From Rhynchonema sp. JSB1_4 (lineage: Eukaryota; Nematoda; Chromadorea; Monhysterida; Xyalidae): a stretch of 64,000 nt of DNA. Position 1 is the first letter of the stretch. Every line of letters starts with the position of its first letter. The stretch lies in contig JASAMV010006535.1 in assembly GCA_030248065.1 (NCBI GenBank), forward strand, positions 122,772 to 186,771. The letters run 5' to 3'. Below the pieces are notes generated by a model. It saw only the letters and a program-made list of their open reading frames with translations. It searched no databases and was not told the DNA's origin. Shown here piece by piece: positions 10,401-24,281 of this stretch. The position numbers and the translations under genes are program-made.

Positions 10401-12052
10401 TCTCTGATCTCTAGGTGCAAGTTTGAAACTTCAAGTGTAATCACAATTTTTGCCAAGAAGAGTCAAATTCATGCGCCTCGCCCTCCAATTTTTAGGTGCA
10501 ATCCATAAATTTTAGGTGCAGATCGCACCAAAAAAGTTTAAAAAAACTATGCAGCTGTTGAGTACGTTCTATCTCAACTTGTTTATGGCAGTTTTCAGTG
10601 CCAAACTTGTACCGAGATGACTTCTTTTGTGAGAAACACGACGGTCGAGGTACACTTTGCTGGAATTCTCGCCGTGTGGGTTTGGCACTAAATGCACAGT
10701 GTCGTGTCATCTGATTTCTTTGTTTGTGTGATTTCGCCCATCCAAAAGATGTTACCCTCTGAAATGCGAGCGTCTGGTGCTGGTGGAAATAACAATAACA
10801 GCGAAATCGCAATGCCACAACTAATTTTACGGCCAACCCCCCTCCCGACCAACCGAGCGCGGTTGCCAGCAAAGTGCACACCGGCCGACGCGCAATACCG
10901 TTGCGTTGTGTTGCCGATCGTTTCTGTGCTGTGTCTCTGAAACAACTCTGCTGCAAATCTGTGATGAACAAACAGCACAACCCACGTTCCAGCTGCGCAA
11001 ACATCCCCGTTCCCGAACGGTGTTCGACAATTTCTACCCTGATCTGTTCGCTTCGTTCGCCTCGCATCTGGCCGCCGATGCTATATTGTATCCATTGGAA
11101 ACTGTAATTAATCGATTGTATCTGCAAGGTTGCTTTGATATTATACTTGCGTATTTTTCCGCAAAATATATTTTTGAAAAAAAAACCGTTTTTTCCCCGG
11201 AAAAAAGACCGTTTTTTCAAATATTTTTCCAGTACTTAAGGATACCCATGGTCCAAAAACGCCTATTTTGGAGAAAATTTTGTCGGGAAATGGCCTGAAA
11301 CATGCTAAAAATGCACTTGGAGATTAAAAAGTGCTCGTTTTAAACTGTTTAGCACCGATTTACATTAGTTTTGACAACATCTTTTCGTAACCCTTGAAAA
11401 TTTTTGGAAAAACGTTTTTTTTCAAAAGTTGCCACTTGGAAAAATTTCCGGAAAAATAAAACGTATTTTTCCGGGCCTCGGAAAAAACGGTTTTTTTTCG
11501 GAAGAAACGGTTTTTTTTCCGGCCCGCAAGTGCATTTGATATTCCTTTGTAAAGGCTTGAAACAACAAGTGACGCCACAACATTAACTCGTAATATTTTT
11601 TGATTTGTAGGTACTCGCACAATTATCGATAATCTGGACACGGGTATGGAGGTGATGCCGGTCAATTTCCGCTACACTGGCGTGATCAACTGTGTCAACA
11701 GCATTGTTGCGCAGGAGGGGTGGATGTCGTTGTATAAGGTGGGTGGAAGTGGTGATCAAGCTCCAGTCGATATGCAAAAACAAAACAAACCGAAGCTGAG
11801 ATGGAGACGCGTCATTTCTTTGAATTGCAGGGCTTCGGCGCGTTGACAATGCAATACCTGTTGCACTTTATGATCCTACGTGTCATCCGTGTGGTGCTTG
11901 AAACATTAGACGAGTCATTCGGCAACGCGCCACGTCTGCCCCCCGCAACCGCCAGTCCACCGACACATGCCATCGTGGCTGACTTGCCGCCCACATCAAC
12001 ACGAAGTCTCGATCACGCTGCTGTCTATGCGTCCAGGTTGCATGATGATTGA
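7429..12052 (+). CDS. SLC25A46: SLC25A46, mitochondrial outer-membrane carrier-like protein
   Basis: Ten exons give 442 residues (the human protein is about 418): 7429-7543, 9093-9251, 9318-9381, 9467-9602, 9696-9796, 10008-10065, 10142-10351, 10993-11128, 11611-11738, 11831-12052. Phases match at every junction. Family landmarks are LSYPCLVIRRQCQVN (exon 4), AALWKGATSSILVQG (exon 5), LAADAILYPLETVINRL (exon 8), TRTIIDNLDTGMEVMPVN (exon 9) and LYKGFGALTMQYLLH (exons 9-10), all colinear with SLC25A46. The protein is a degenerate mitochondrial carrier fixed in the outer membrane that affects fusion/fission and cristae. The N-terminal ~100 residues are Ser/Pro/Tyr-rich and poorly conserved. The start is the first in-frame Met, 67 nt behind the acceptor TTTCATTTCAG (ends 7361). 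Introns 1 (1.55 kb) and 8 (480 bp) are swollen by repeats. Confidence 0.93.
7580..8840. repeat. repeat-filled intron 1 of SLC25A46
   Basis: Two copies of a module with CAACCTACCTACTGTACCGG, a C/G run and TTTTTAGGTCTAAATNTTGG lie at about 7605-7830 and 8405-8640. Between them are a 20-nt pure C run (about 8022-8043) and a tandem AGATGTCGGGTGTCGGGTAC array (8325-8400). GGTACAGTATCTCCCC words follow at about 8710-8820. There is no coding content. Confidence 0.6.
11160..11525. repeat. AAAAACCGTTTTT fold-back repeat in SLC25A46 intron 8
   Basis: Both ends consist of GGAAAAAACGGTTTTTTTCC-type words in inverted order, with CAAATATTTTTCCAGTACTT inside. The same ends and inner word occur at 37,980-38,410, its mirror at 61,360-61,790, and in a diverged form at 44,470-44,815. 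Confidence 0.6.
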
Positions 12053-12800
12053 TGAAACATTTGCTAGACTTAATGTCATTTTGTGTTGCTGGTCGATTAT
12101 GCACCAGTTTATGGATGGCAAAAACGTTTGGTGCAACTTCAATTTTTGAGTATCTTTTCTGTATTTCGCACCTTGTTCTCGATCTACGTTTTGGCATGCA
12201 GTCTTCTCTCTGAAAAGGGTTCGCCACAAAGACGCATTATTTATGTGAGATGTGTGCATGTGTTGTTTGACAACACCGCAAACTTTTCGGGTGTCTCAAC
12301 TCAAATATTTTTGGTTGATGCGAACTTAGGCTGAATGGGCTATTTTTCTTGATTCTTGTTGTGAATTTGGAATAATTTATTATGCCTCAGCTTAGTTCGT
12401 AATGTTGTGTTCGTAGAAAGGTTTTGTTTGTGAACGAACGAAACAGTTTTAGCCGTTTTATCGGTCGGTAGCGTTTATTTTTGGAACTCAACTAGCTGAA
12501 GTTCTTAACCGTCAGGCCGTTTTTTGCATAGTTTTTCCTGATCTGTGTGCTGATTTGAAATTAGTTTATTGGTAGAACTGTCGTTTTTTTATTCCCAACC
12601 TTATTGGTCAGTGCTGCAGCTAATAAAGAGCTCTACTTGATGTCGTCCTTGTCTGCCAATGTTTTGCTTCAATCTGGGTTTCACACACCCAAACGCTTGG
12701 GTCGCGTTTACCGCTTTTGATCATCTCAGCAGGTTTCTCATGTGACGTTTTCAAAGATTGGAGCCACATCGATTCTTTTGGTTGGTGAAAAATAGCAAAA
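12053..12800. other. intergenic, SLC25A46 3' flank
   Basis: A/T-rich sequence with an AATAAA at about 12,622 that could be the SLC25A46 polyadenylation signal. No gene or repeat was recognised. Confidence 0.35.
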
Positions 12801-12810
12801 ATTTTTCCAG
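12801..12810 (+). promoter_or_regulatory. probable spliced-leader acceptor before IER3IP1
   Basis: ATTTTTCCAG ends five nucleotides before the IER3IP1 ATG. A strong acceptor with no exon in front of it is what a trans-splice site looks like in nematodes; a cis-spliced 5' UTR exon is the alternative. Confidence 0.55.
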
Positions 12811-12815
12811 ACCAA

Positions 12816-13904
12816 ATGGCTCTGACGTTGTATTCACTGTTGGAAGCCGGATTATTATTGGTCAACGCAATTGCAATATTGAATCGTGAGCGCTTTCTAT
12901 CAAAAGGTGCGTGTGCACACCTGTCACTCACTTTTGAGCCGCTCATAGTGACTTCCTGTGGTGTGGGGATTAACAGCGCAGCACAAGTGTGGGTCCCCAC
13001 GTGTGCGCTATTGATCCCCTAATTACCCTCGCAACAGGGGTTGCGGCGGTGCTATATAACCGGACGCATTTTGCTTTTTTAATCATTCTGTTTTCATCAA
13101 CGCAACATTTCCTCCAACATTCTCCATTGAGAGCATTTGTCGGCTCTGGGTTGGTTGACTCGTGATACAGTATCCTCATTGTGAGTGTATCACAGCCGAC
13201 CTGCCTAGTGTTTGCAATTGCCAACAACAGCAGCCCCTGACTAATAAAGGGCAGTCACAACGAGTTCGGTCGGTCGCCAACGTTATGTGACAAGTGTGTC
13301 GTTGGCACTTACTTAGCTCGTTGTGCTGCCTTGACCTATCAGGCAATACAGTACCCAACCCGAATAGTGGCCATCACACTCGGTCCGGTTGATTGGTGAT
13401 GCACAGAGCGCTGTATCACAATCGACCTGGCTGCGTATTGTGGTACACAATCTCTAATTACGGCCAATTTATCAATATTGCAGTCGGACTTACCGTAACC
13501 TACGACGCTTATGAACAACCTGGTGTGAAGTCTCAAATCGTCAATCTGATCTATGCCGTCCAAACGGTGATGCGAAGTGAGTGGTTTTTTTCACATTCCA
13601 AGATCCTATGCGAACAAAAAGTTGCATTTTTCCGCCTTCGCGCCGGAGAAAAAGCCCGAGGCTACGGTCAAAACAGCAAACTCACATTGCCTGGTTTGTT
13701 TGATTCACCAGTCCTAGGGCGGTCAAAATTAACCTTTTGCGAATTTTGGCACACTAGTTGAGAAATGTCCCAATAACGTCAAAATATTGATGAAAACTGA
13801 TATTTGGAAGACAATTTGAGCCCACCAAGAGTGTGACAGCAATTTCAGTGCCCCTCATCCTGATCAACAGCGTGGTGATTGTTCTCAAATTGTTGTTCGG
13901 CTGA
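12816..13904 (+). CDS. IER3IP1: IER3IP1 / Yos1, ER-Golgi small membrane protein
   Basis: Three exons (12816-12906, 13484-13576, 13849-13904) encode 79 residues; the human protein has 82. It opens [20 protein letters not shown], the family's hydrophobic N-terminal segment, continues with RERFL and [20 protein letters not shown], and closes with the second membrane segment [17 protein letters not shown], ending exactly like the family. Yos1 proteins act with Yip1/Yif1 in transport between ER and Golgi. Splicing gives Met where most relatives have Val at the start of exon 3. The next gene starts 58 nt downstream on the same strand, suggesting an operon. Intron 1 is 577 bp and has a 14 bp inverted repeat around 13,255/13,320. 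Confidence 0.95.
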
Positions 13905-13962
13905 TCTTCGTTTGGTCCACTCGTTTTTGTCAATTCAATATAATCGCTTGCCAATCGCAATA

Positions 13963-16169
13963 ATGACCGATCTACGTGCGCTTGAGTATCCCACGTTTCG
14001 TGTGCCCTACGAATTGTTGAACAAACGATTTCGATCGGCGCAAAAGACCATCGATCGTGAGGTGTCCCATGTGACGCAGGCGTGTGCTAATGTGGAAAAG
14101 GTGACCGTTTTCTATCAAATTTTGCTGAATTACGCAACGAAGTTATGGCATAAGATTACAACAGAATTATTCATTGGTCATCTGATGAATACATGTGAAA
14201 CATCAGGTGCTGCAACGCGACGACGGCCACAATGTGCAAATCGTCGATCTCCAACCGGCCGTACAAACGTTGTTGCAACGATTGGACACGTTGCGTAATA
14301 AATGCACGAATGCTGTCAATGGTGAAATGCAATCGGCCGCTAATATTAAACAAAGGGTCGATCATCTAAAGGTTCGCTTTGATCATCATTATCAGTCTGA
14401 GTTTGGGTGAAGGTGACAGGGGCACGGCAGCACCTTTAGGCCCGTGGTCGAATCAACTTTTGTTTGATATTCGACATGTGGTTGACAAGATCAGATGCAC
14501 ATGCGGAAATCACCGTCGAACATTCGGATAATGGCTTGATCGGTGGTACATAAAAAATGCTCCCACAAGTCCAAGACGGACACCGACTCCGGACCGATCT
14601 TGGGTTTGCGCAGACTACAAAACTAGAACCATCACGTTCTGTGTTTGTGGCACGTGTGTAACTGATGCCACATGAATAAAGTCGTTAAAATACCGATCGC
14701 AAGCATGTATGTTATAAATGAATATGTGCAGATTTGTGTCGACGAGCGAGCGCCACAAGCGTCGCTGGATCAATGGAAACGTGCGCGTATTGACCGTCTG
14801 CTGATGGAGTACCTGCTGCGTGCTGGCTACTACCGTACAGCCGAACATTTGGCCAAACGACACGGCCTCGAGCATTTGAGCAACGCCGACATCTACATTC
14901 AGGCGAACCAAGTGGCGGACGCGCTGAAGAACTTTCAGACACAACCTTGTTTGGACTGGTTAGTTGTTAAGTGTGTTTGAGACGTCGATAAGTATTATAA
15001 AGCTGGTTGCGGACGCCTGATGTGGTTGTTGCAAAGCACCTGAATGATGCCACAGGGCGTGACATGTTGTGACAAACTCGACACCAAAGACGATACGCAG
15101 CCAAACGAAACAAATGCCATCAATACAGGTGTCACGACAACAAATCGAAGCTGCGTCGATTGCAAAGTCGTTTGGAGTTGCACGTACGCGAACAGGAGTT
15201 CATCGAGCTGATACGTGCCGGACAACGCAACAACGCTGTGGCGTATGCGAAGAAATGGTTCGCCAACGTGGACAAGGAATTGTGGAACGCTGGTCAGTTG
15301 GGCACATTTTGTTGTTTGATTTATGATTGAGTCATAGGTAAACGCACCAGCCATTATTGCGTTTCTTTTATGTGATGGCTGGTGTTCTTTGTTTTTGGAA
15401 GTTTTGGAATTTCGGTGCCCCAGTATAACGGAATACTTATGTGTCACATGTCGAACATAACCGTTATTTTCGTCTTCCATTTTGTCTATTTCAACATCAG
15501 GTGACCTGCGACGTATCATGGGTCTGTTGGCGTATCCATGTGGTTCGACGACAGTGTACTCGTCGTTGATGGATGACAAGCGCTGGCATACGTTGGTGAC
15601 CGAGTTCTGGAAAGAGTTCTATCGCGTCTACCAGCTGTCACGATGGTCGGTCTTCTCAGCTTGTCTCCAGTCCGGTCTGTCGTCGCTCAAAACACCGCAA
15701 TGCACACCCACAAACTCGGTTGGTCATTGGCAAATGTTGTTGTACTTGGTTCGTTTGCCTGTGTTTTGTATTCCATTTTGCTGTATTAGTGGGCCGAAGA
15801 AGCAAGTGTTTTGTTTTTCATGCTTATATTTTATATTTTCTCCGAGCTAAAATAGAAGCTGCGAATAATCTTAGTTTGTTGCCATTGATTATTGTGCAGG
15901 GCAGCAGTTTGTGTCCAGTGTGTCGTTCCGACGTGCACATGCTCGCTCAACAACTGCCGTATGCGCACGCAGCGCAGTCACGTCTGGTGTGTCACGTCAC
16001 ACAGCAGCGACTCAACGAGAATAATCCGCCAATGATGTTGCCAAATGGATATGTGTATGGCAGTCAGACATTGGAGACCATGGCATGGCAACATAATGGA
16101 GAAGTCACATGTCCACGATCGGGCGAAAAATTCAATATTGAAGATGCCGTCAGGGCATATGTCATGTGA
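13963..16169 (+). CDS. MAEA: MAEA (Gid9), CTLH/GID E3 ubiquitin ligase subunit
   Basis: Six exons (13963-14100, 14207-14371, 14732-14958, 15129-15292, 15501-15718, 15900-16169) give 393 residues, against 396 in human. The N-terminal [16 protein letters not shown] and IDREVSHVT match the family start. Exon 3 carries the LisH region ([20 protein letters not shown]) and exon 4 the CTLH helix ([30 protein letters not shown]). The last exon is the RING-like domain with [23 protein letters not shown] and CPRSGEKF, ending in the typical AYVM. MAEA pairs with RMND5 as the catalytic RING module of the CTLH complex in the cytoplasm and nucleus. Only 58 nt separate it from the IER3IP1 stop. Its 3' end faces PSMA7, 378 bp away; AATAAA occurs at about 16,424. 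Confidence 0.96.
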
Positions 16170-16547
16170 TCGAACGGACTTTGCGTTAAAACATTATCCG
16201 TTTATTTTGTGACTGGAATGGAATCTTTTTGGTATTTTGTACTGTGGGTGGTCAAAACCTTCATAACTTAGATCTTTTTATCGATCAAACCATTATCCTT
16301 CCTTGCGTTTGTTGAATGCTTTTGTTGCTTTTATAACCCCTGCCCTGGGAATAACAATTATAAATCACGGCGATTTTATTATTGGTGAATTTAGTGGGCG
16401 ATGTTCATGTATTATTATCATGATAATAAAACAGAATGATATTTTCGCAACAGACAAGAAAAACAGTAAATTCAGGCATTTTTTCAACAAACAAAGATAA
16501 ACCGGTTAACAGCAATCACAACAGGGTTAGAAAAACAGTAATAATAT

Positions 16548-19224
<2,677 letters not shown>

Positions 19225-22200
19225 TCAGCTGCGCAGCGTCTTCGTCACATCGCCGGGTTCGAGCACGTTGACGACGACCGCCATCGAGTTGGCATCATCG
19301 ACCGACGTGCGTCTGTCGGTGTAGGTGCGCACGTCCACCGATGTTTTGTGCAATTCGTCCTCCGGTTGTTCCTCGATCGTTGTCGCTGTGGACGACTCGG
19401 TGTTGCGACGCAGCGTGCTGAACTTGCGCACCAGACCCAGCGTCGATGCACGACGCTTCATTTGGTAGGGCGGATGGCGGCCGTACTCGCGACGCAACTC
19501 GTGATTCACCGAATCTGCAATTAATTGATGACCTGTCAGCAATAATGTTTCTGGGGTGTATGTGTCTGCATAAGGATGTTTCTTTCAACACATTTGAGTG
19601 AAAAATTTCGACTTCCAGGGGTCAGATACCTCCGAAAAATAAGTATCAGGACTGACCAGGATATCATGACAGATGATACCACGGAAAGAACCAATCGATC
19701 AATAAGCAAAACAGAAACATATGCGTTGCTTTATTCATTTCATCAGCAGCGGAATACCCAATTTCCATGCCTACCCAATATCGAGTTCACATCGTCGCAC
19801 AGCGCATACGCAGCCCTGTTCTCGGTATTGATCGGGTCTGGATTGTGAACTTCGATATAGAACTTGCGCCATTCTCCTACCGCACCCGTTGAAGTGGTAT
19901 ACCAGAAACGCAGCAGGGTGTCTTCTGAAAACATAAATGACTCTCGTTTTAGACGTTCCCATTTTTTCAGGTCCAACGACAAACAGGTGCGCACCTAGCC
20001 GTTCCTCGACCACCTCTATGCCGCCCAAATTGTCGACTCGAATCGCAAATCGTTTCGGCGGCGCAATCGACAGCGACAATCGTGACCGAGCCGACTGCAG
20101 TGTTGCGTTCGGGTCCATGATTGGCACGATTTCCATCAGGTCGTGCGTCATCGCTGAAGGAAATTAATTTTTATCCTTCATGACAAATGAAGAAACACAA
20201 TATAATTGAAAATTTCATCAATTCGCTCGCACCAAAATTGGCCGGCGTTTTGTTGTGGAATCGTCGATTGACAATGTCGACATTGTGCCGTCTCACGTCC
20301 TGATTGCCTTCATCCGACAGCACGAGCAACGACGTTTGATCGAACGATGAACCCAACGTGCCACCGCCGACCCATTCGAATGATTGTGTTGTGCGAGTGC
20401 GCCAACGGCCTGGCGGACGAAACGGGCCTCGGCCGCCTCAAATTAATGCAATGTTTCGATTACAGCCAGTAAACCGGTGGTAATCACGCACAACTAGAGA
20501 ACATCTTGATGTCGAAAAATCTACGTGAAACTTACTTGCAGATAGCTCTCCAATTTCTAGGTGCAAGTCTCAATTTTTTGATGCACACTGCACCTGTTGT
20601 GTAGAAAAACTATGGCTAGAGTGAAGCAAAAATGGGTGTAGGGACCATCACGTATGGGTATGATAAACAGCAGCAATAACAGTAAGGGACTCACAATGTT
20701 CGCGAATCAACAAGAACTCGTTGGTGGTGGCCGAATCCACCGTTGTGTCAGGTCCCAACACCGTGGCGGGCTCACGAAGTGTTTCAATACGATAATAGTT
20801 GTCTGAAAACAAGCATGCATTCAAAATTTACCGAAGTCAAAACAGATTTTACTTTTGTCCGCACCACATCTCAACAATTTTTCATTCTCCTCGCGCTGCC
20901 TAGCGTCCATTGTTTGCTGACGTTTCTCCTCGCGACGTTTCAATGCCTGATCGCGCACCCAGCCCAACGTCGTGTCACGACCATCGACCTCGATCACAAA
21001 ATGGTCGCCGCTGGTGAAATATCTGCAAAGCACGCACCGAACTTGAGATCGTGTGTCGTGAGATAAATTTTGAGCAAATGAATTGACAGCACGAAAAGGA
21101 ACACTCACACATGGACTTGTTGGCTGCTTGTAGTTTGTGTGACCCGTCGTTGCGACTTTGCCTCATCTTCAGCACGACCGACGTAGACAAGCGCGACTGC
21201 TGGAAAACCCAATCGACCGATCAGCTCGTTTTTGTTCAATGGCGGCAGATCCAGCTCAATTTCACCGGATTCTTCAGCCAAATATAGCTCGTACGCCGAC
21301 AGCTTCTCGGAACTGCAACTTTTGCAATTGTTCAATTATCAGGTAGTCACGCGCGTTCGGGCGCTAAGGTGAGACACTGATTTGAAATTTTTGACACTGA
21401 ATTGAACTCACGGCAATTTCTTGTTGTCATTTTCAATGACATATTGAAAACAGCAAGCACCAATGAAGTCGACCACTTTCGAACCGGCTGCGGCAGAAAC
21501 GCGGCAGGAAAACAGCGAACCGGGCGGCGCGGTGGTGTCCGATCGCTTGAAGGCGTAGAAAACGAGGAACGTCTTCGCAGCAACGCTTGTTTTCTGCAGC
21601 GCACATATCGCTTGTTGATTATCATCATCGCCGTCAAGTGTTTAACCAAACAAATTATAAGTCAGCCTAGAAACTAAATTTGCGGTATCTGCGAACTGCC
21701 GCAAGCCACTAACTCGTGTTAAGACTTTAGAAAATTCTTGAAATGGATTTTCCGTGTTTGACGGAATTTCCAGCAACATTGCAGTGACTTTTGATGTTTT
21801 CTCATCCCTGCTCCGCGTGGGAATTGTGCGTTCTTCAAACAGTGAATCGTTGACAACTTCGGGCGGATCGCGCCATGGAATCTAAAGGTTGCACAATCGT
21901 AACTTACAAATTAACAAAGCGATTCAAGGCGCTAAAAACAACTGGGGACGGCACAATAAAATATAAAACTGACCCGTTTGACAACTTGGGCTTTTTGTTG
22001 CCGCAATTGTTCGAGCTGAATGGCAGTGTTGCTACGCACGCGACCCGATCCCAGCTCGCAGGGAATGTCGGGCGATCCGGTGCCGGAAACGGTCACATCG
22101 GCCATGTCTGATTCGGCCGTGTTGACGACGCCAAACGACGTTCGATAATCCCCAGCTGCCCCAATTTCATCCTGCGACGTTGGCAATGCGCCAGGCTTTC

Positions 22201-22309
22201 GCATTGGTTCAACCGGATCACATAATGCCTCGCACACGCCCGAGTCATCAGCAGCCAACCACGCATATCGAATTGCGTTGATCAATAGCGGACGATCGAA
22301 ATACGCCAT
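19225..22309 (-). CDS. MAPKAP1: SIN1 / MAPKAP1, TORC2 subunit
   Basis: Ten exons on the minus strand (21974-22309, 21726-21881, 21412-21593, 21109-21312, 20853-21022, 20695-20802, 20233-20436, 19995-20153, 19775-19924, 19225-19514) give 652 residues, longer than the human 522. The N-terminus MAYFDRPLLINAIRYAW with DDSG matches the SIN1 start. NPFQEFSK closes the N-terminal region. KLSAYELYLAEESGEIELDL with LGFPAVALV is the CRIM domain. YFTSGDHFVIEVDGRDTTLG begins the Ras-binding-like domain, and the exons after NKTPANF form the PH domain, ending DDVNSIL. SIN1 scaffolds TORC2 and recruits AGC-kinase substrates at membranes. The C-terminal ~95 residues (basic, then acidic/Thr-rich) have no counterpart in vertebrates. 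CAATCAG ends four nucleotides before the ATG, a possible trans-splice acceptor. Confidence 0.92.
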
Positions 22310-22379
22310 TGATTGCTGATTGGTTTGACTACTTTGATAGTGCCCTGGGCACTATAAAAATAGGTGTTTCGCTCCCACC

Positions 22380-22632
22380 GTGAAACAAAACGGTTTTTTC
22401 CTGGTTTTCCACCCAAAAATGGTCATTTTAGGCCAATTTTCGGCAAAAATGTCAAAAAATGCCCATTTTAGGCCAATTTCGAAGTAAAATTGCATGCAAA
22501 AACGGCCTTTTTTCGCCTTTTGACGGACCATAGGGGTATCTTGGGTAGCCTCTGGGGGTATCTCGAGTAAGTCCGAAACCTTCCCCCCCCCAGGGTATCT
22601 TGGGTCGATTGGCCTGCCACCACACTGCCCCC
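22380..22632. mobile_element. fragment of CAGTGTGGTGGC hAT-like element
   Basis: Reading on the minus strand, CAGTGTGGTGGCAGGCCAATCG, GATACCC...CTCGAGATACCCCC, GACGGACCATAGG and the TTTAGGCCAATTTTCGGC core appear as in the full copies at 37,867 and 41,803. The distal end is missing, so this is a truncated copy. Confidence 0.7.
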
Positions 22633-22808
22633 ATTAATAGAACTCTACCCCCAACCTTCACCGTACCACAGATTAGTGGTATGGTAGGGCTGTGTTGTTG
22701 TGTCAAACGTTGTTTAAGCTTGCGTACACAACAGCATACAGCTTTTTAAGCATAATTGCCGCTGTTGAAGTTGGAAAATACCGAAAACAAGCCATTTTAA
22801 GGGCATTA

Positions 22809-23577
22809 CCGTATTCCCTAAAATAGAGCCCCCCAAAATACAGCCCCCTAAAAGGGGTCAGTGAAAAAATAGAGCCCCCCAAAAAAATACAGCCCCCCCA
22901 AAACTTGGAATTCCCCGCTTGGGGGTCGTAAAGTCAAGTTCTTGTATAAGACACCTTGTGTACAACGTTTGTGGTTGAGCATATGATGACGTAAAGCCTT
23001 TTGTGGATAAGATCTGCACCAGTGTAGTTCCTGGGGGGGGAGGGGGGGTCCCCCCCTAAGGTACGCTAACCGCCGCGACCAAGGTACACTAGTACACTAA
23101 CCGCCGCGCCAGGTACACTAACCGCCTCAATTTTTGCCCAAAATATGCATTTTTAGGCCTAAAATGGACAATTTTAGGCCTAAAATGGGTGATTTTTAGG
23201 CCGATGTTGTCAAAAGTCGCCAAAATACCCTTTTTATGAAGAATTTTTTCCAAAAAGGGCCAAAAATCGGTCAAATTTTCGACCTCAAAAAGTGACTTTT
23301 TCGTGAATTTGGGTCTTCCCCCCCCCTTCCCCCCCAGGGAGGTACACTAACCGCCGCACGGAAAAAAGGGGTAGGTACACTAACCGCCGCGCTGGACCAG
23401 GAACTACACTGATCTGCATCTAAAACACTCAATAATGACCAGTAACACCCTGACAGAACTCCATTTTATGGGTATTTTTGGAACATTTTTTTGAGATTTT
23501 GGGCAGCGAAAAAATACAGCCCCCCTAAAAGGGGTCAGTGAAAAAATACAGCCCCCCTTGTATTTTAGGTTTTACGG
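22809..23577. mobile_element. CCGTATTCCC element inserted in H copy 1, TA duplication
   Basis: It starts CCGTATTCCCTAAAATAG and ends TATTTTAGGTTTTACGG, flanked by TA. The uninterrupted target (GGGCATTATTAACAATG) is present at 24,121-24,138 and, inverted, near 48,965. Subterminal arrays are ATAGAGCCCCCC/ATACAGCCCCCC words. It carries a nested hAT-like MITE at 23,020-23,411. Confidence 0.85.
23020..23411. mobile_element. hAT-like MITE nested in the CCGTATTCCC element
   Basis: CAGTGTAGTTCCTGG and CCAGGAACTACACTG ends, flanked by ATCTGCAC / ATCTGCAT (8 bp, one change). Inside are repeated GGTACACTAACCGCCGC words and the TTTTTAGGCCTAAAATGG core shared with the 6,766 copy. Confidence 0.83.
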
Positions 23578-23697
23578 TATTAACAATGATTTTTTTGTCG
23601 GCGGGCCAAATGAGAAATATAACATAACCCCCCAATAATTGAACCCCCCAAAATGACCCCGACCCCAGTGAAAAATAGACCCCCGCCCCGGGTTCTA

Positions 23698-24281
23698 CCG
23701 TATTGTCGGAAATAGAACCCCCATTAATTGACCCCCCCCCATTAATTGAACCCCCCTAAATGGCTCGAAATCAAAAATATAACCCCCCATTAATAGAACC
23801 CCACCCCCAACCTTCACCGTACCACAGATTAGTGGTACGGTAGGGCTGTGTTGTTGTGTCAAACGTTGTTTAAGCTTGCGTACACAACAGAATCCAGCTT
23901 TTTAAGCATACCGTAAAAACCTAAATACAAGGGGGGCTCTATTAATTCACTGACCCCATTTTCAAAAAATTATTTTCGTCTCTCAGCGAGAGCGTTCCAA
24001 ATCCGGTGTTATTTTCGATCGATATTCCGAGGGGGGCTCTATTCCGGGGGGGCTCTATTTAGGTTTTTACGGTAATTGCCGCTGTTGAAGTTAGAAAATA
24101 CCGAAAACAAGCCATTTTTATGGGCATTATTAACAATGATTTTTTTCGTCGGGGGCCAAATGAAAAATATAACCCCCAATAATTGACCCCCCATAAATTG
24201 AACCCCCCAAAATGACCCCAGTGAAAAAATAGACCCCCCGGGTTCTATATTTCCGACAATACGGTATTTCCGACAATACGG
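23698..24281. mobile_element. H element copy 2 (CCGTATTGTCGGAAATAGAACCC ends)
   Basis: The ends CCGTATTGTCGGAAATAGAA and the inverted TTCCGACAATACGG are flanked by TA; the right end is tandemly doubled (17 bp repeat at 24,248-24,281). Subterminal arrays are ATTAATTGACCCCCC and AATAGAACCCCC words. It is interrupted by the MITE at 23,911-24,072. Confidence 0.8.
23911..24072. mobile_element. CCGTAAAAACC MITE inserted in H copy 2, TA duplication
   Basis: A 162 bp element with CCGTAAAAACCTAAATA ends, flanked by TA. The empty target TTTTTAAGCATAATTGCCGC is found intact at about 22,743-22,762, so insertion duplicated exactly TA. Confidence 0.88.

Larger units (their letters stand above)
22633..23697. 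mobile_element. H element copy 1 (left end lost), interrupted
   Basis: This contains the same core as the H elements at 23,698 and 48,828 (CACCGTACCACAGATTAGTGG, GTGTCAAACGTTGTTTAAGC, GCCGCTGTTGAAGTT, CATTATTAACAATGATTTTT). It runs into the right end GGGTTCTA shared with the next H copy. It is split by the 22,809-23,577 insertion. Confidence 0.7.
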
